From NCBI RefSeq assembly GCF_039871655.1, contig NZ_JBDPLZ010000003.1:310001-374000 (forward strand): a stretch of 64,000 bases of DNA. The letters run 5' to 3'. The position numbers and the translations under genes were made by a program. Under the pieces are notes generated by a model, which made no database searches, had not been told where the DNA came from, and saw nothing but the letters and a program-made list of their open reading frames with translations. Below, one piece after another: positions 50,594 through 59,008 of the stretch; positions within the stretch are counted from its first letter, which is position 1, and the number at the start of each line of letters is the position of its first letter. The stretch comes from Actinocorallia sp039871655 (lineage in GTDB: Bacteria; Actinomycetota; Actinomycetes; Streptosporangiales; Streptosporangiaceae).

Positions 50594-51232
50594 TCATGGG
50601 TTGTGGGCTGCGTGATGGAGGACGTCGGTTCCCGGACCGGCGAGCCTGGGCAGAGCGGCGTGGCGGCCGGAGACCAGCAGCAGGAGAGCGGAGATCGGCC
50701 CCTGTATCTCGATCCCCTCTCCCGCCGACCAGTCGACGTCCGTGGCCGTCAGCCGGAAGCCGCGCAGCCTCCTGCGGGCGTGGAACGGGAACCCCATCCG
50801 CCAGGTGTGTTCGGCCGAGACACGCGCCGCCTCCAGCGGCATGGCCCGCTCGACGCCCAGCGGGATCGCGAGATCCTGCCCGTGCACGAGGACGTCCATC
50901 AGGGCGTCGGCGAGCTTCTGGCCCGGCGCCAGCCGCCTCGTCCCCACTGCCGCCCTCAGTTCCGCGACGAGTTCCTCCCGGGGGAGCTCCGCCTTGCGCC
51001 GTGCGGTGTTGTCGACCAGCCGGTTGAAGCGGCCGCCGGCGCGGGCGGCCTCGACCAGGAGGGTTCTCAGGGGCATCCGCGGTCCGATGCTCAGATGGGC
51101 GGCCACCTCCCGCACCGTCCATCCTTCGCACAGCGAGGGGACGGCCCACTGCTCCTCGTCCAGCCCTTCGAGCAGGTCGGCCAGACCGGCCCGCTCCTCA
51201 TCGATGATCTGCCAGACCGCTGCCCCGTCCAT
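50594..51232 (-). CDS. Maleylpyruvate isomerase/DinB-like protein
   Basis: 212 residues. EERAGLADLLEGLDEEQWAV, LCEGWTVREVAAHL (metal His) and DVLVHGQDLAIPLG (further His) match the mycothiol-dependent isomerase N-terminal fold. It is divergent from a MarR regulator at 51331 across a 98-bp region with a dyad, so it is the probable target of that regulator. Confidence 0.82.
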   Translation of the reverse strand: MDGAAVWQIIDEERAGLADLLEGLDEEQWAVPSLCEGWTVREVAAHLSIGPRMPLRTLLVEAARAGGRFNRLVDNTARRKAELPREELVAELRAAVGTRRLAPGQKLADALMDVLVHGQDLAIPLGVERAMPLEAARVSAEHTWRMGFPFHARRRLRGFRLTATDVDWSAGEGIEIQGPISALLLLVSGRHAALPRLAGPGTDVLHHAAHNP

Positions 51233-51295
51233 GCCGCTCCGCCCTGACGAGTTGGTACGATTCCCTGACCGATTTAATCAGCCTCTCTGTCTAAA

Positions 51296-51316
51296 TTAAT
51301 CAGAGTCTCTGACTAA
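51296..51316. promoter_or_regulatory. MarR operator dyad
   Basis: TTAATCAGAG-T-CTCTGACTAA: 10-bp arms with one mismatch. A second partial copy (TTTAATCAG) lies about 20 nt upstream at 51274. It sits between the divergent isomerase-like gene and the MarR gene. Confidence 0.65.
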
Positions 51317-51330
51317 CGTCAAGGAGTGCC

Positions 51331-51771
51331 GTGCCCGAGGAGCCCAGCATCGGAGTCCTGCTCTTCATCCCCTACCGAGCCATGGAGGAGCGCGTCTTCG
51401 CCGCCCTGGACGCGGCCGGACACGAGATCACCCGGGCGCAGATGAAGCTCCTGCAGCGCATCGACGAAGACGGCTCCCGCCTCAGCGCGCTGGCCGAGTC
51501 CGCCCAGGTGACCAAGCAGACCGCCGGCTACCTGGTCGACCAGCTGGAGCGCACCGGCTACGTGGAACGCGCGCCCGACCCGACCGACGCCCGCGCCCGC
51601 CTGGTCCGCCTGACCGAGCGCGCCCGCGCCCTCCACCCCGTGGCCCGCCGGGCCGAGGCCGAGACCGAGGCCGAATGGCTGGCCCACCTCGGCAAACGCC
51701 GCATGGACCAGCTCCGCGACGCCCTGACCCGCCTCCGCGAGATCACCGACCCCTACCTGGAGCGGCCATAG
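51331..51771 (+). CDS. MarR family regulator
   Basis: 146 residues from GTG 51331 with AAGGAG 6 nt upstream. ITRAQMKLLQRIDEDGSRLS, LAESAQVTKQTAGYLVDQLE and the wing TDARARLVRLTERAR are typical. It is divergent from the maleylpyruvate-isomerase-like gene. Ligand unknown. Confidence 0.87.
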   Translation: MPEEPSIGVLLFIPYRAMEERVFAALDAAGHEITRAQMKLLQRIDEDGSRLSALAESAQVTKQTAGYLVDQLERTGYVERAPDPTDARARLVRLTERARALHPVARRAEAETEAEWLAHLGKRRMDQLRDALTRLREITDPYLERP

Positions 51772-51879
51772 AGGTCCAGCCCCACTGTCGGCCCATCGCA
51801 CCGCGGGAGCGGAGCCGACCGGGAGCGTTCTGGCGCCGCTGACGAAAGGACAGGGCGGCGAGTGCGGTGGCGAACAGCG

Positions 51880-52222
51880 TCCATCTTGTCGACCCAACGG
51901 GTCGAGACGCTCAGCAGGTAGGCGGTCGCCACCACCGAGACCAAGGCCTGCTCGGCCCGTCGGCGGCGGTCCAGCAGTCACTCGGGGAGGTAGGAGCCCG
52001 ACCGCAGTTTCGGGATCGCCAACCCCACCGTTTCCGCCCGCGTGTCCCACTCCCGCACCCGGTAGCCGTTGCGCGAGTCGACCCGCTCCTGGCTGCGCTC
52101 GCCGTAGCCGGCTCCGCAGGCGGCGTCGGCCTCGGCCGACATCAAAGCGTTCGCCATGGTCTGCACCATGACCCGCAACAGATCCGGCTCACACGCCCCG
52201 ATCTGCTCGTCCGGCCACGCAG
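51880..52222 (-). pseudogene. IS256-family transposase remnant
   Basis: Minus-strand frame reads GACEPDLLRVMVQTMANALM, SAEADAACGAGYGERSQERV, NSRNGYR-like and AIPKLRSGSYLPE, the N-terminal part of IS256/Mutator transposases. A TGA at 51978 replaces the conserved Trp (GSYFP-x-W). After it the frame continues (RRRRAEQALVSVVATAYLLS, then VSTRWVDKM) and then breaks off. The catalytic DDE residues are missing. Confidence 0.85.
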
Positions 52223-52254
52223 GAACACCATGGAGCCGCTACGCCCCCGGCAAC

Positions 52255-52306
52255 CATCACAAAACGTGACGTTCAGGCGGAAAACACAGACCATTCGACC
52301 GCTGGT
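52255..52306. repeat. Dispersed repeat R2
   Basis: CATCACAAAACGTGACGTTC and GGCGGAAAACACAGACCATT resemble R1 and R3. The 33 nt before it (TGGAGCCGCTACGCCCCCGG and so on) also match the region before R1, encoding a recombinase-like tail PWSRYAPGNHHKT. It joins the IS256 remnant to the next gene. Confidence 0.6.
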
Positions 52307-52331
52307 CCTCGCCCGGGTCCCTGCCTCCATA

Positions 52332-52793
52332 ATGCAGATCATGGATCTACGCCCGGAGTTGCTCCCTCCACCCGCGAACGAACAACGACTCCAGGCGATC
52401 AGCCGTGAGATCGAACGGATCTGCGACCTCATCCAGCACGGCGAACCCACCGACGAAGCGATCACGCTCTTCAACCAATCGACCGGCCACCACTACGGCC
52501 TGCAAGACTTCGCCGAATACCAGGGATCCCGCGACCTCGCCGATTTCGCGCTGGAGGCGGCACGGCCGACACACCCGCGAGTCCCGGACATCACCCGCCA
52601 CGAACTCGTTGAGATCGTCAACAGAATTCTGGCCGTTGACCCGGAAACCGACTACTACCTACGTCTTCTCGAAGCCAACCTGGCATATCCCAACATCTCC
52701 GGGCTCATCTTCCACCCACCCGCAGAACTCCAGGACGCCTCGGCCGAGCAGATCATCGACATCGCATTGAGCTACCACCCAATCGCGTTGTGA
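52332..52793 (+). CDS. Hypothetical protein, 153 aa, within a mobile-element zone
   Basis: A complete frame from ATG 52332 (ATG 52341 is also possible). The protein is mostly helical (ANEQRLQAISREIERICDLI) with conserved-looking segments QSTGHHYGLQDFAEYQG and LLEANLAYPNISGLIFHPP. It is visibly less GC-rich than its neighbours. No family recognised. It sits between R2 and R3, so it may have arrived with a mobile element. Confidence 0.65.
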   Translation: MQIMDLRPELLPPPANEQRLQAISREIERICDLIQHGEPTDEAITLFNQSTGHHYGLQDFAEYQGSRDLADFALEAARPTHPRVPDITRHELVEIVNRILAVDPETDYYLRLLEANLAYPNISGLIFHPPAELQDASAEQIIDIALSYHPIAL

Positions 52794-52816
52794 TCAACCA
52801 CCACGCCCTCAGTGGC

Positions 52817-52892
52817 CATCACAGAAAGTGACGCCCCGAGGAGGGATACAGACCACTCGATCACCGCTCCTTACCAGAGCTGCACCCCTTGA
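52817..52892. repeat. Dispersed repeat R3
   Basis: CATCACAGAAAGTGACGCCC, ACAGACCACTCGATCACCG and CCTTACCAGAG, the closest copy to R1 over about 75 bp. It abuts the Tn3 transposase remnant exactly where its frame is cut. Confidence 0.65.
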
Positions 52893-53193
52893 CGGCGTTG
52901 AGCAGGGTGATGCCGCGTTTGTGGCCGAAATACTTCGGTGAGGGGCCGGCGTTGATGGTCTGCACCGGTACGACGAACCGCAGCCCATCGACCGAGGCGA
53001 GCAGCCGCCGCCCCATGAGGCCACGATCGGGATCGTCCGCTGGGTCTCGATGAGGATCGCGTTGGCCGCGGCGTGGGTCTCGGCGCGCACGTGGTTCTGG
53101 TCGACGTGCGACAGTCGGCCGCGGGTCAGGGCCTCATCGCCGTCCTTGATGACCGGGGTGAGGCCGACGTTGCAGGCCTCGGCAATCCCGAAT
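52893..53193 (-). pseudogene. Tn3-family transposase remnant
   Basis: FGIAEACNVGLTPVIKDG, TRGRLSHVDQNHVRAETHAA and ETQRTIPIVASWGGG match the C-terminal half of Tn3 transposases. A +1 frameshift follows, then LLASVDGLRFVVPVQTINAG and PSPKYFGHKRGITLLNAV in the next frame. Both ends are truncated. The sequence up to about 53330 holds other IS-like debris but no gene. Confidence 0.85.
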
Positions 53194-53454
53194 CAGCACG
53201 CCGCACCTGGCCGGCCACCGTCGCGTGCAGCCGCTCAACGGCACCGAAAACTACGGCCAGCCCACCAACAAGTAACCCAAAGCATCCAAGTCGGTGCAAA
53301 ACCTGCCATCACCGCGACAACACATCATGATCATTCTCGGCGATAACGGCTGCCTGCAGGTTCCTCAACCCCGAGTACGGCGGCGCCGCGTGCCTGTGGC
53401 GGCCGTGGGGGCTTGCGGGAGCGGGGCGCCGGGGCTCTGGGCGCCGCCGTTCGC

Positions 53455-54036
53455 TCAGGGTTGTTCCATGGCGAAGACCGCGGCGGTGCCGGGGGTGAGG
53501 GCGGCGAAGGTGTGGGGGGCGTCGCCGGGGTAGGTGAGGTAGTCGCCCGGGTGGAGCTCGACGGGGGAGTCCAGGGGGCCGGCCAGGGCGCGCCCGGCGC
53601 TGAGGACGACGTGCTCGACGGTGCCCTGCTGGTGGGGGCGGGAGTCGAGGGAGGCTCCGGGCTCCGCGGTGATGCGGTAGAGGTCGCGGCGCGCTCCGGG
53701 CGGGCAGGAGGCCAGCAGGGTGGCGGTGTAGTCCGCCTCCTGGGAGCGGGTGGCGGGGCCCTCGCCCGCGCGGATGAGACGGGTGCGGGGGCGGGCCGGC
53801 TCGACCAGGCGGCTGAAGGGCACCCCGAGCGCCATGCCCAGCGCCCACAGCGTCTCCACACTGGGGTTGCCCGAGCCCGACTCCAGTTGGGAGAGGGTGG
53901 ACTTGGCCAGTCCGGCGCGGCGGGCCAGTTCGGTGAGGGTCAGTCCGGCGCGTTCGCGTTCGCGGCGGATCGCCACGGCGATCGTCTGGATCAGAGCGGC
54001 GGGGGAGGAGTCCGCGGCCGGAGGGCTGTGCGTCAC
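53455..54036 (-). CDS. XRE family regulator with cupin domain
   Basis: 193 residues. HTH: LTLTELARRAGLAKSTLSQL, then ESGSGNPSVETLWALGMALG. The C-terminal cupin domain has SRPHQQGTVEHVVLSAGRA and HPGDYLTYPGDAPHTFAAL. It is divergent from azlCD, and dyad GTTCG-n6-CGAAC lies between them. It probably senses an amino acid or related molecule and controls azlCD. Confidence 0.88.
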   Translation of the reverse strand: MTHSPPAADSSPAALIQTIAVAIRRERERAGLTLTELARRAGLAKSTLSQLESGSGNPSVETLWALGMALGVPFSRLVEPARPRTRLIRAGEGPATRSQEADYTATLLASCPPGARRDLYRITAEPGASLDSRPHQQGTVEHVVLSAGRALAGPLDSPVELHPGDYLTYPGDAPHTFAALTPGTAAVFAMEQP

Positions 54037-54070
54037 GAGGCAGCTCCAGGTTCGCTTCGAAAGTCCGTCC

Positions 54071-54086
54071 GTTCGATTTGACGAAC
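54071..54086. promoter_or_regulatory. Putative XRE operator at the azlC promoter
   Basis: GTTCG-n6-CGAAC, with another TTCGAA copy at 54056-54061. The dyad overlaps a TTGACG -35-like element of azlC, so binding should repress. Confidence 0.5.
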
Positions 54087-54113
54087 ACGGCTCTGGTGTT
54101 CATCTTAGTGGAC

Positions 54114-54845
54114 ATGAGTTCGTTCTGGCGAACACCCGGTCGGGCCACCCTCCGCGACATCGCGCTGGTCTGCGTCGCCGACGCCCTGGTCGGCGCGTCC
54201 TTCGGCGCCATCACCGTCTCCGGCGGCCTGCCCTGGTGGGTGCCGGTCGCCATGTCCCTGCTGGTGTTCGCCGGAGGCGCCCAGTTCGCAGCCGTCGGCG
54301 TGGCCCTCGCCGGAGGCGCCCCCCTGGCCGCCGTCACCACCGGGCTGATCCTCAACGCCCGCCACCTGCCCTTCGGCCTGGCCGTCGCCGACGTCCTGAC
54401 CGGCCCGCGCTGGGCCCGCCTGCTCGGCTCCCACCTCATGACCGACGAGACCGTCGCCTTCACCCTGCGCCACGAGGACCCCGCGCGCCGCCGCGCCACC
54501 TACTGGCTGTGCGGGCTCGCCCTGTTCGCGGTGTGGAACGTCTCGGTCCTCCTGGGGGTCCTGGCCGCCCACACCGTCGGCGACGTGAACGCCCTCGGCC
54601 TGGACGCGGCCTTCCCCGCCGTCCTCCTGGCACTCCTCCTGCCCGCGCTGAAGGACCGCCCCACCCGACGCGCCGCCCTGCTCGGCGCCCTCATCGCCGT
54701 GGCCGCCACCCCCTTCCTGCCCCCCGGAGTCCCCGTCCTCCTGGCCCTCCTGGCCCTCACCCCCTTCCCGACCCGCCTCTGGCGGGCCCGACGGCACGAC
54801 GAACAAGACCACGACCGCCACACGCTTTCGGAGAAGGAACCATGA
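54114..54845 (+). CDS. azlC: AzlC family branched-chain amino acid exporter subunit
   Basis: 243 residues with six to seven membrane segments. FGAITVSGGLPWWVPVAMSL, LVFAGGAQFAAVGVALAGG and LNARHLPFGLAVADVL are hallmark segments. ATG 54114 is chosen over TTG 54078. Together with AzlD it exports branched-chain amino acids or analogues. The azlD ATG overlaps its stop. Confidence 0.92.
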   Translation: MSSFWRTPGRATLRDIALVCVADALVGASFGAITVSGGLPWWVPVAMSLLVFAGGAQFAAVGVALAGGAPLAAVTTGLILNARHLPFGLAVADVLTGPRWARLLGSHLMTDETVAFTLRHEDPARRRATYWLCGLALFAVWNVSVLLGVLAAHTVGDVNALGLDAAFPAVLLALLLPALKDRPTRRAALLGALIAVAATPFLPPGVPVLLALLALTPFPTRLWRARRHDEQDHDRHTLSEKEP

Positions 54846-55162
54846 CCGCGACGCTGCCGATGGCCGCGATCCTCCTGCTGGCAGCCGGAACCTACGCCTT
54901 CCGCCTGGCCGGCCCCCTCCTGCACGAACGCCTCGGCCCCGCCGACAGGCTCGCGCGCCCCCTGGCCATGGCCGCCACCGTCCTCCTCCTGGCGCTCGTG
55001 GCCACCTCCGCCCTCACCGAAAGCCAGGGCTTCGCCGGCTGGTCCCGCCCCGCCGGAGTACTCGCCGCCGCCCTGCTGGCCCTGCGCCGCGTCCCCTTCC
55101 CCGCCGTCGTCCTCGCCGCGGCCGCCACCACCGCCCTCCTGCGCCTGTGCGGGATCCCCTGA
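54842..55162 (+). CDS. azlD: AzlD family transporter subunit
   Basis: 106 residues with three to four hydrophobic helices. Characteristic AAGTYAFRLAGPLL at the N-terminus and RRVPFPAVVLAAAATTALLR at the C-terminus. It starts at ATG 54842 within the azlC stop and forms the small subunit of AzlCD. Confidence 0.9.
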   Translation: MTATLPMAAILLLAAGTYAFRLAGPLLHERLGPADRLARPLAMAATVLLLALVATSALTESQGFAGWSRPAGVLAAALLALRRVPFPAVVLAAAATTALLRLCGIP

Positions 55163-55465
55163 CCCCGTCCGAACACCCGGGCAACCGGCACGATCCGCGC
55201 AGGCCGGCCGCCGGGTTTCCCCAAGGCGCCCCGGCGAGCCGGGCCCGCGCCGGGCCTCGACGGTGCGAGCGGCACCCGGCCGGCCGTGCCCTGGGAGACA
55301 CGCTTGAGGCGGCTTCGCCTCGGACACGGCCGAGCGGTCGCTACCGCCGCTGCTCGGCGGGCGACACTAGGCCGGAATCAGCTTCGTCGGGTCTGCGGCC
55401 GATGCTCAGAGACCCTTCGCATCCCATGCTCAGCGGAGCTCCGGGCCGGGAACGGCGGGCGCGGA
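55163..55465. terminator. Intergenic region with hairpin
   Basis: About 300 bp without a gene between convergent azlD and the TPR gene. GAGGCG-GCTT-CGCCTC at 55306-55321 is a short, stable hairpin that may end transcription. Nothing else was seen. Confidence 0.45.
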
Positions 55466-56116
55466 TCAGGGGGCGGTCGAGGCGGCGATGGCCTGGCTGA
55501 GGATCTCCTGCTCGGGATCGGGGAGGGTGCGGGAGGCGTGGAGCATGTGCAGGGCCGTGGACAGGCGGAGCCTGTCGTCGGGGGTGCCGAGGTCGCCGAG
55601 GCAGGGGAGCAGGACCAAGGCCAGGGACCTGAGATCGCGGAGTTCGCACAGGCGGTTCAGCAGGCCGGTCAGGAGGTCGCCGGCGGGATGGGGCGGGAGG
55701 CCGCCGGTGGAGCGCAGGCCTTCGGCCACCGACAGGCGGATCCACTCGGCGTACTGGCCCGCCGGGAGGTCCCGCAGTCGGGCGGCGGCCGCGACGAAGT
55801 GCTCGCGGGCCTGGCCGGGGGAGCCGAGGTCCCGGTGGGCCCTGGCCATGTTCAGGTGCAGGGAGGCGTAGAAGCCCTCGACGCGCTCGTCGCCCACCCG
55901 GTCCGCGCGTTCCAGGCACTCCCGGTTCCAGTGCAGGGTCTCCTGGGCGTTCGGCTGGTGGCGGGCGAGGTAGTGGGCGGCGACGCAGGCCTCGTAGTCG
56001 TCCTCGGCGCTCTCCCAGGCCTGCTGGAAAAGGGTACGGGCCTTGGCGTCGCGGCCCTCGGCCTCGGCCCGCATGCCCTGCGAGCACAACCTGACGACGG
56101 GATTGTCGGGATTCAT
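55466..56116 (-). CDS. TPR-like helical repeat protein
   Basis: 216 residues. Helical pairs NPVVRLCSQGMRAEAEGRDA, KARTLFQQAWESAEDDYEAC, and later HLNMARAHRDLGSPGQAREH resemble tetratricopeptide repeats. ATG 56116 is 11 nt after the MerR/clamp gene stop, so both form one operon. It may be an adaptor for it, but this is speculation. Confidence 0.75.
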   Translation of the reverse strand: MNPDNPVVRLCSQGMRAEAEGRDAKARTLFQQAWESAEDDYEACVAAHYLARHQPNAQETLHWNRECLERADRVGDERVEGFYASLHLNMARAHRDLGSPGQAREHFVAAAARLRDLPAGQYAEWIRLSVAEGLRSTGGLPPHPAGDLLTGLLNRLCELRDLRSLALVLLPCLGDLGTPDDRLRLSTALHMLHASRTLPDPEQEILSQAIAASTAP

Positions 56117-56127
56117 GGGTTCTCTTT

Positions 56128-57213
56128 TTAGGCGAGGGAGGAGAAGACGGGCATGACCAGGGTGGTGAAACTGCCCTGGTCGGCGGAGCGGACCACCACG
56201 GGCGCGTTCGGCGAGGAGACCTCCAGCAGCACGTCGGGTCCCACGCCGGCCTCCAGCGCGGGCAGCAGGACCGCCGGGTCGAAGGAGATCCGCGCCGGCG
56301 GGCCCGTGCACACGGCGGGCAGTTCGGCGTCGGCCCGGCCGGGACGGCCGACCGCCAGCCCGTTCCCGCCGGTGCGCAGCAGGACGGGCCCGTCATCGCC
56401 CGGTTCGGCGAGCGCGGCGGCCAGGGCGCCGCGGGCCGTGATGACGCGGTGCCGGGCGGGCGGCATCTCATCCAGGATCATCCGGTAGGAGGGAAACACC
56501 TCCTCGGTGGCGGGCAGCTTCCGCCGTCCGGAGCCGTCATGCGGCCGCGAGGCGTCGAGCAGCCACGCCTGCCTTCCGTCCACCTCGATTCCGACCTCGT
56601 CCAGGGGGAGCGCCCACGAGGCGGCCTCGCGCATGTCCTCCACGGGCACCGGCACCCGGCACGGGCCGCCGGACGCCGAATCCGCCCGCAGCGTCCGCAC
56701 GGCCAGCCGGTAGCGGTCCGTGGCGGCCAGCCGCACCTCCTGGCCGTCGAGTTCCAGCAGGACGCACCCCAGCACGGGGAACTCCTCCCGGCAGTCCCCG
56801 CGGGCCGCCGCGGCCGCGACCTGGCGGACGGCACCGGCGAGTTCGGCGCCGCCCACCCTCGCCCGCGCGGCGTCCGGCCCGCCCGCAAGCCCGCCGAGGA
56901 GCTCCTCGACCACCGCCCGGGCGGCTTCCGCGGCCTCCCGCGTCCTCCTGGCGTGCCGCTCCAGGACGGCTCGCGCCTCCTCCCTCGCCCCGTCGAGCAC
57001 CACCGACGCCTCCGGCAGCGGCACCCCCGCGTCCCGCAGCCGACGCACCAGCACGGCGCGCCTCTCCTGCCCCGGCGCGTAGTACCGGTAGCCCGTCGCC
57101 TCGTCCACACGGGCCGGGCGCAGCAGCCCGCAGTCGTCGTAGAACCGCAACGCGCTCGGCGCCAGTCCCACCCGCCGCGCGAACACCCCGATGCTCATCA
57201 GCACGTCGTCCAT
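56128..57213 (-). CDS. MerR-type HTH fused to DNA polymerase III beta-clamp-like domains
   Basis: 361 residues. Residues 1-75 are a MerR winged helix (IGVFARRVGLAPSALRFYDD, CGLLRPARVDEATGYRYYAP). Residues 76-115 are a coiled coil. Residues about 125-361 resemble sliding-clamp domains II and III: LAATDRYRLAVRTL (ATDG-RL motif), EEVFPSYRMILDEMP (FP-Y), and the end FTTLVMPV, like the clamp end LVMP. Domain I is absent. Starts at ATG 57213. Function is unknown. Confidence 0.85.
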   Translation of the reverse strand: MDDVLMSIGVFARRVGLAPSALRFYDDCGLLRPARVDEATGYRYYAPGQERRAVLVRRLRDAGVPLPEASVVLDGAREEARAVLERHARRTREAAEAARAVVEELLGGLAGGPDAARARVGGAELAGAVRQVAAAAARGDCREEFPVLGCVLLELDGQEVRLAATDRYRLAVRTLRADSASGGPCRVPVPVEDMREAASWALPLDEVGIEVDGRQAWLLDASRPHDGSGRRKLPATEEVFPSYRMILDEMPPARHRVITARGALAAALAEPGDDGPVLLRTGGNGLAVGRPGRADAELPAVCTGPPARISFDPAVLLPALEAGVGPDVLLEVSSPNAPVVVRSADQGSFTTLVMPVFSSLA

Positions 57214-57230
57214 GGACGTGATTGTGGGCG

Positions 57231-57251
57231 TTCGACCAGCTTGAAGGTCAA
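57231..57251. promoter_or_regulatory. Putative MerR operator
   Basis: TTCGACC-n8-GGTCAA, an imperfect dyad about 18 nt upstream of the MerR/clamp start. Typical position for autoregulation. Confidence 0.4.
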
Positions 57252-57333
57252 ATAAACGGCCAGCCGCGTGAAGGCGCGCCGTCGCCGGAGGCCGGCTGGG
57301 CGACGGCCCTCATGCGCGGCTGACCGCGCGTCG

Positions 57334-57825
57334 TCAGCGGCAGGCCAGGCGGGACTTGTAGAGGCGGCCGTTCCATCCCGAGTCCTGACCGTTGGCCTCG
57401 GCGTCGGAATAGAAGGCGATGACGCTGATGCACAGACCCCGGCCCTTCCACCGGCCGTTGACCTTGACCGGGCCCGCGTAGCGGCGGAAGTCGCCCTGGT
57501 CGCGGTCGATGTTGTTCTTCTGGCGGTCCTCGGCCCAGCGGGCGTTCTTGATCTCCAGGTACATCGGGACCTTGGCGTTGTAGCGGGGCTTGCCGGGGCG
57601 CTTCACCATGACCGCGCAGTTCCAGCCCGACTTGGGGTTGTAGTACAGCTTGACGTCGCTGCGGTAGTAGGTCTTCCCGGTCAACAGATCCTTCAGCGGG
57701 ACCGGGATGGTCTTCACGAGCCTGCCCGCGCATCCGTATCCGCCCGCGTGGGCCGCCGGTGCGACGGCGGTGGCGCCGAGCACCGAGGCGGCCGCGACGA
57801 GCACCGCAGCAGTACGCTTGAGCAT
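57334..57825 (-). CDS. Secreted protein, unknown function
   Basis: 163 residues. Signal peptide with LKRTAAVLVAAASVLGATAV and probable cleavage after AHA (near residue 31). The mature part has three Cys (GCAG, WNCAVMV, GLCISVI) and many Tyr/Lys. AAGGGG lies 5 nt before ATG 57825. Small actinobacterial secreted proteins of this type are common, with no established role. Confidence 0.75.
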   Translation of the reverse strand: MLKRTAAVLVAAASVLGATAVAPAAHAGGYGCAGRLVKTIPVPLKDLLTGKTYYRSDVKLYYNPKSGWNCAVMVKRPGKPRYNAKVPMYLEIKNARWAEDRQKNNIDRDQGDFRRYAGPVKVNGRWKGRGLCISVIAFYSDAEANGQDSGWNGRLYKSRLACR

Positions 57826-57999
57826 CCGAGCCCCTTTCAACTATGCGGAATCAGGACATTCTGCCATCAAGATCGCGACCGCACGGGCGATTCGCGAAAC
57901 AAGATCGAAGTTCTCGGTCAGGGGAGGCGCGACGAGCAGGTCGGCGCGGTGGAGGCCGTCCCGGCCTCCGCCCTCACCCTCGGTGAGACCGCCGGCGGT

Positions 58000-58884
58000 T
58001 CAGGGGGCCGCAAGCCGGTCGAGACGGTCGTACTGCTCCCCGCTCAGGCGCAGGCCGGACGCGGCGACGTTCTCCTCCAGGTGCGCGATCCTGGAGGTGC
58101 CGGGGATGGGGAGCACGACGGGGGAGCGCTCCAGCAGCCACGCCAGCGCGACCTGCGCGGCCGTGGCCCCCACCTCGGCGGCGACGGCGGCGATCTCACC
58201 CGCGCCCTGGGAGGCCGCCGGGTGGACGGGGCGCCAGGGCAGGAAGGCTATCCCCGCCGCCTCGCAGGCCTCCAGCACCGCCTCGTACTCGCGGTCGAGC
58301 ACGTTGTAGCGGTTCTGCACGCCGGCCACCTCGACGATCCCGCGCGCCTCCTCCAGCTGGGCGACGGTGACCTCCGACAGGCCGACATGGCCGATCTTGC
58401 CCTCGTCCTGGAGCTCGCGCAGAGTCCCCGCCTGGTCGGCCAGCGGCACCTTCGGATCGACGCGGTGCAACTGCAGCAGCTCCAGCCGCTCCAGCCGCAG
58501 CCGACGCAGGCCCTCCTCGACCTGCCCGCGCAGGAACTCCGGCCGCCCGCACAGCTCGATCTCCTGCCCGGGCCGTCCCCGCGCGACTCCGACCTTGGTC
58601 GCCACGAGCAGCTCCTCCGGATACGGGTACAGCGCCTCGGCCAGCAGCTCCTCGTTGGCGCCCCACCCGTACAGGTGCGCGGTGTCGATCAGCGTCACCC
58701 CCAGTTCCACGGCACGCCTGGCCACCGCGACGCAGGACCGGCGCTCCTGCTCGGAGCCGGGACGCAGGTGCATCGCTCCGAACCCGAGCCGCCCCACCGC
58801 GCGCTCGCCCCCGATACGGAATGTGTCCGACGCCAACCGCCTCGCCCCCCTCGTCTCCGGACGGCCTCCCGCCCGAACGATCAT
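58000..58884 (-). CDS. Aldo/keto reductase
   Basis: 294 residues. GRLGFGAMHL, catalytic Asp/Tyr in LIDTAHLYGWGANEELLAEA, Lys in LLVATKVGVARG, His in LLQLHRVDPKVP, and NADPH-binding end PIPGTSRIAHLEENVAAS. ATG 58884 is likely; an upstream frame to 58947 is open. Substrate unknown. Confidence 0.87.
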   Translation of the reverse strand: MIVRAGGRPETRGARRLASDTFRIGGERAVGRLGFGAMHLRPGSEQERRSCVAVARRAVELGVTLIDTAHLYGWGANEELLAEALYPYPEELLVATKVGVARGRPGQEIELCGRPEFLRGQVEEGLRRLRLERLELLQLHRVDPKVPLADQAGTLRELQDEGKIGHVGLSEVTVAQLEEARGIVEVAGVQNRYNVLDREYEAVLEACEAAGIAFLPWRPVHPAASQGAGEIAAVAAEVGATAAQVALAWLLERSPVVLPIPGTSRIAHLEENVAASGLRLSGEQYDRLDRLAAP

Positions 58885-59008
58885 TTCATGATCTTCCGGA
58901 TTTCCCAGGCGATTTCCGGCGCCACCGCTCCGGGACCGGACCCACACAGGGACGGCGGGCAGGGGAGGAGGGCCGGGTCCGCGGCCCTCCTCCTGGGCGC
59001 GGCCGTGG

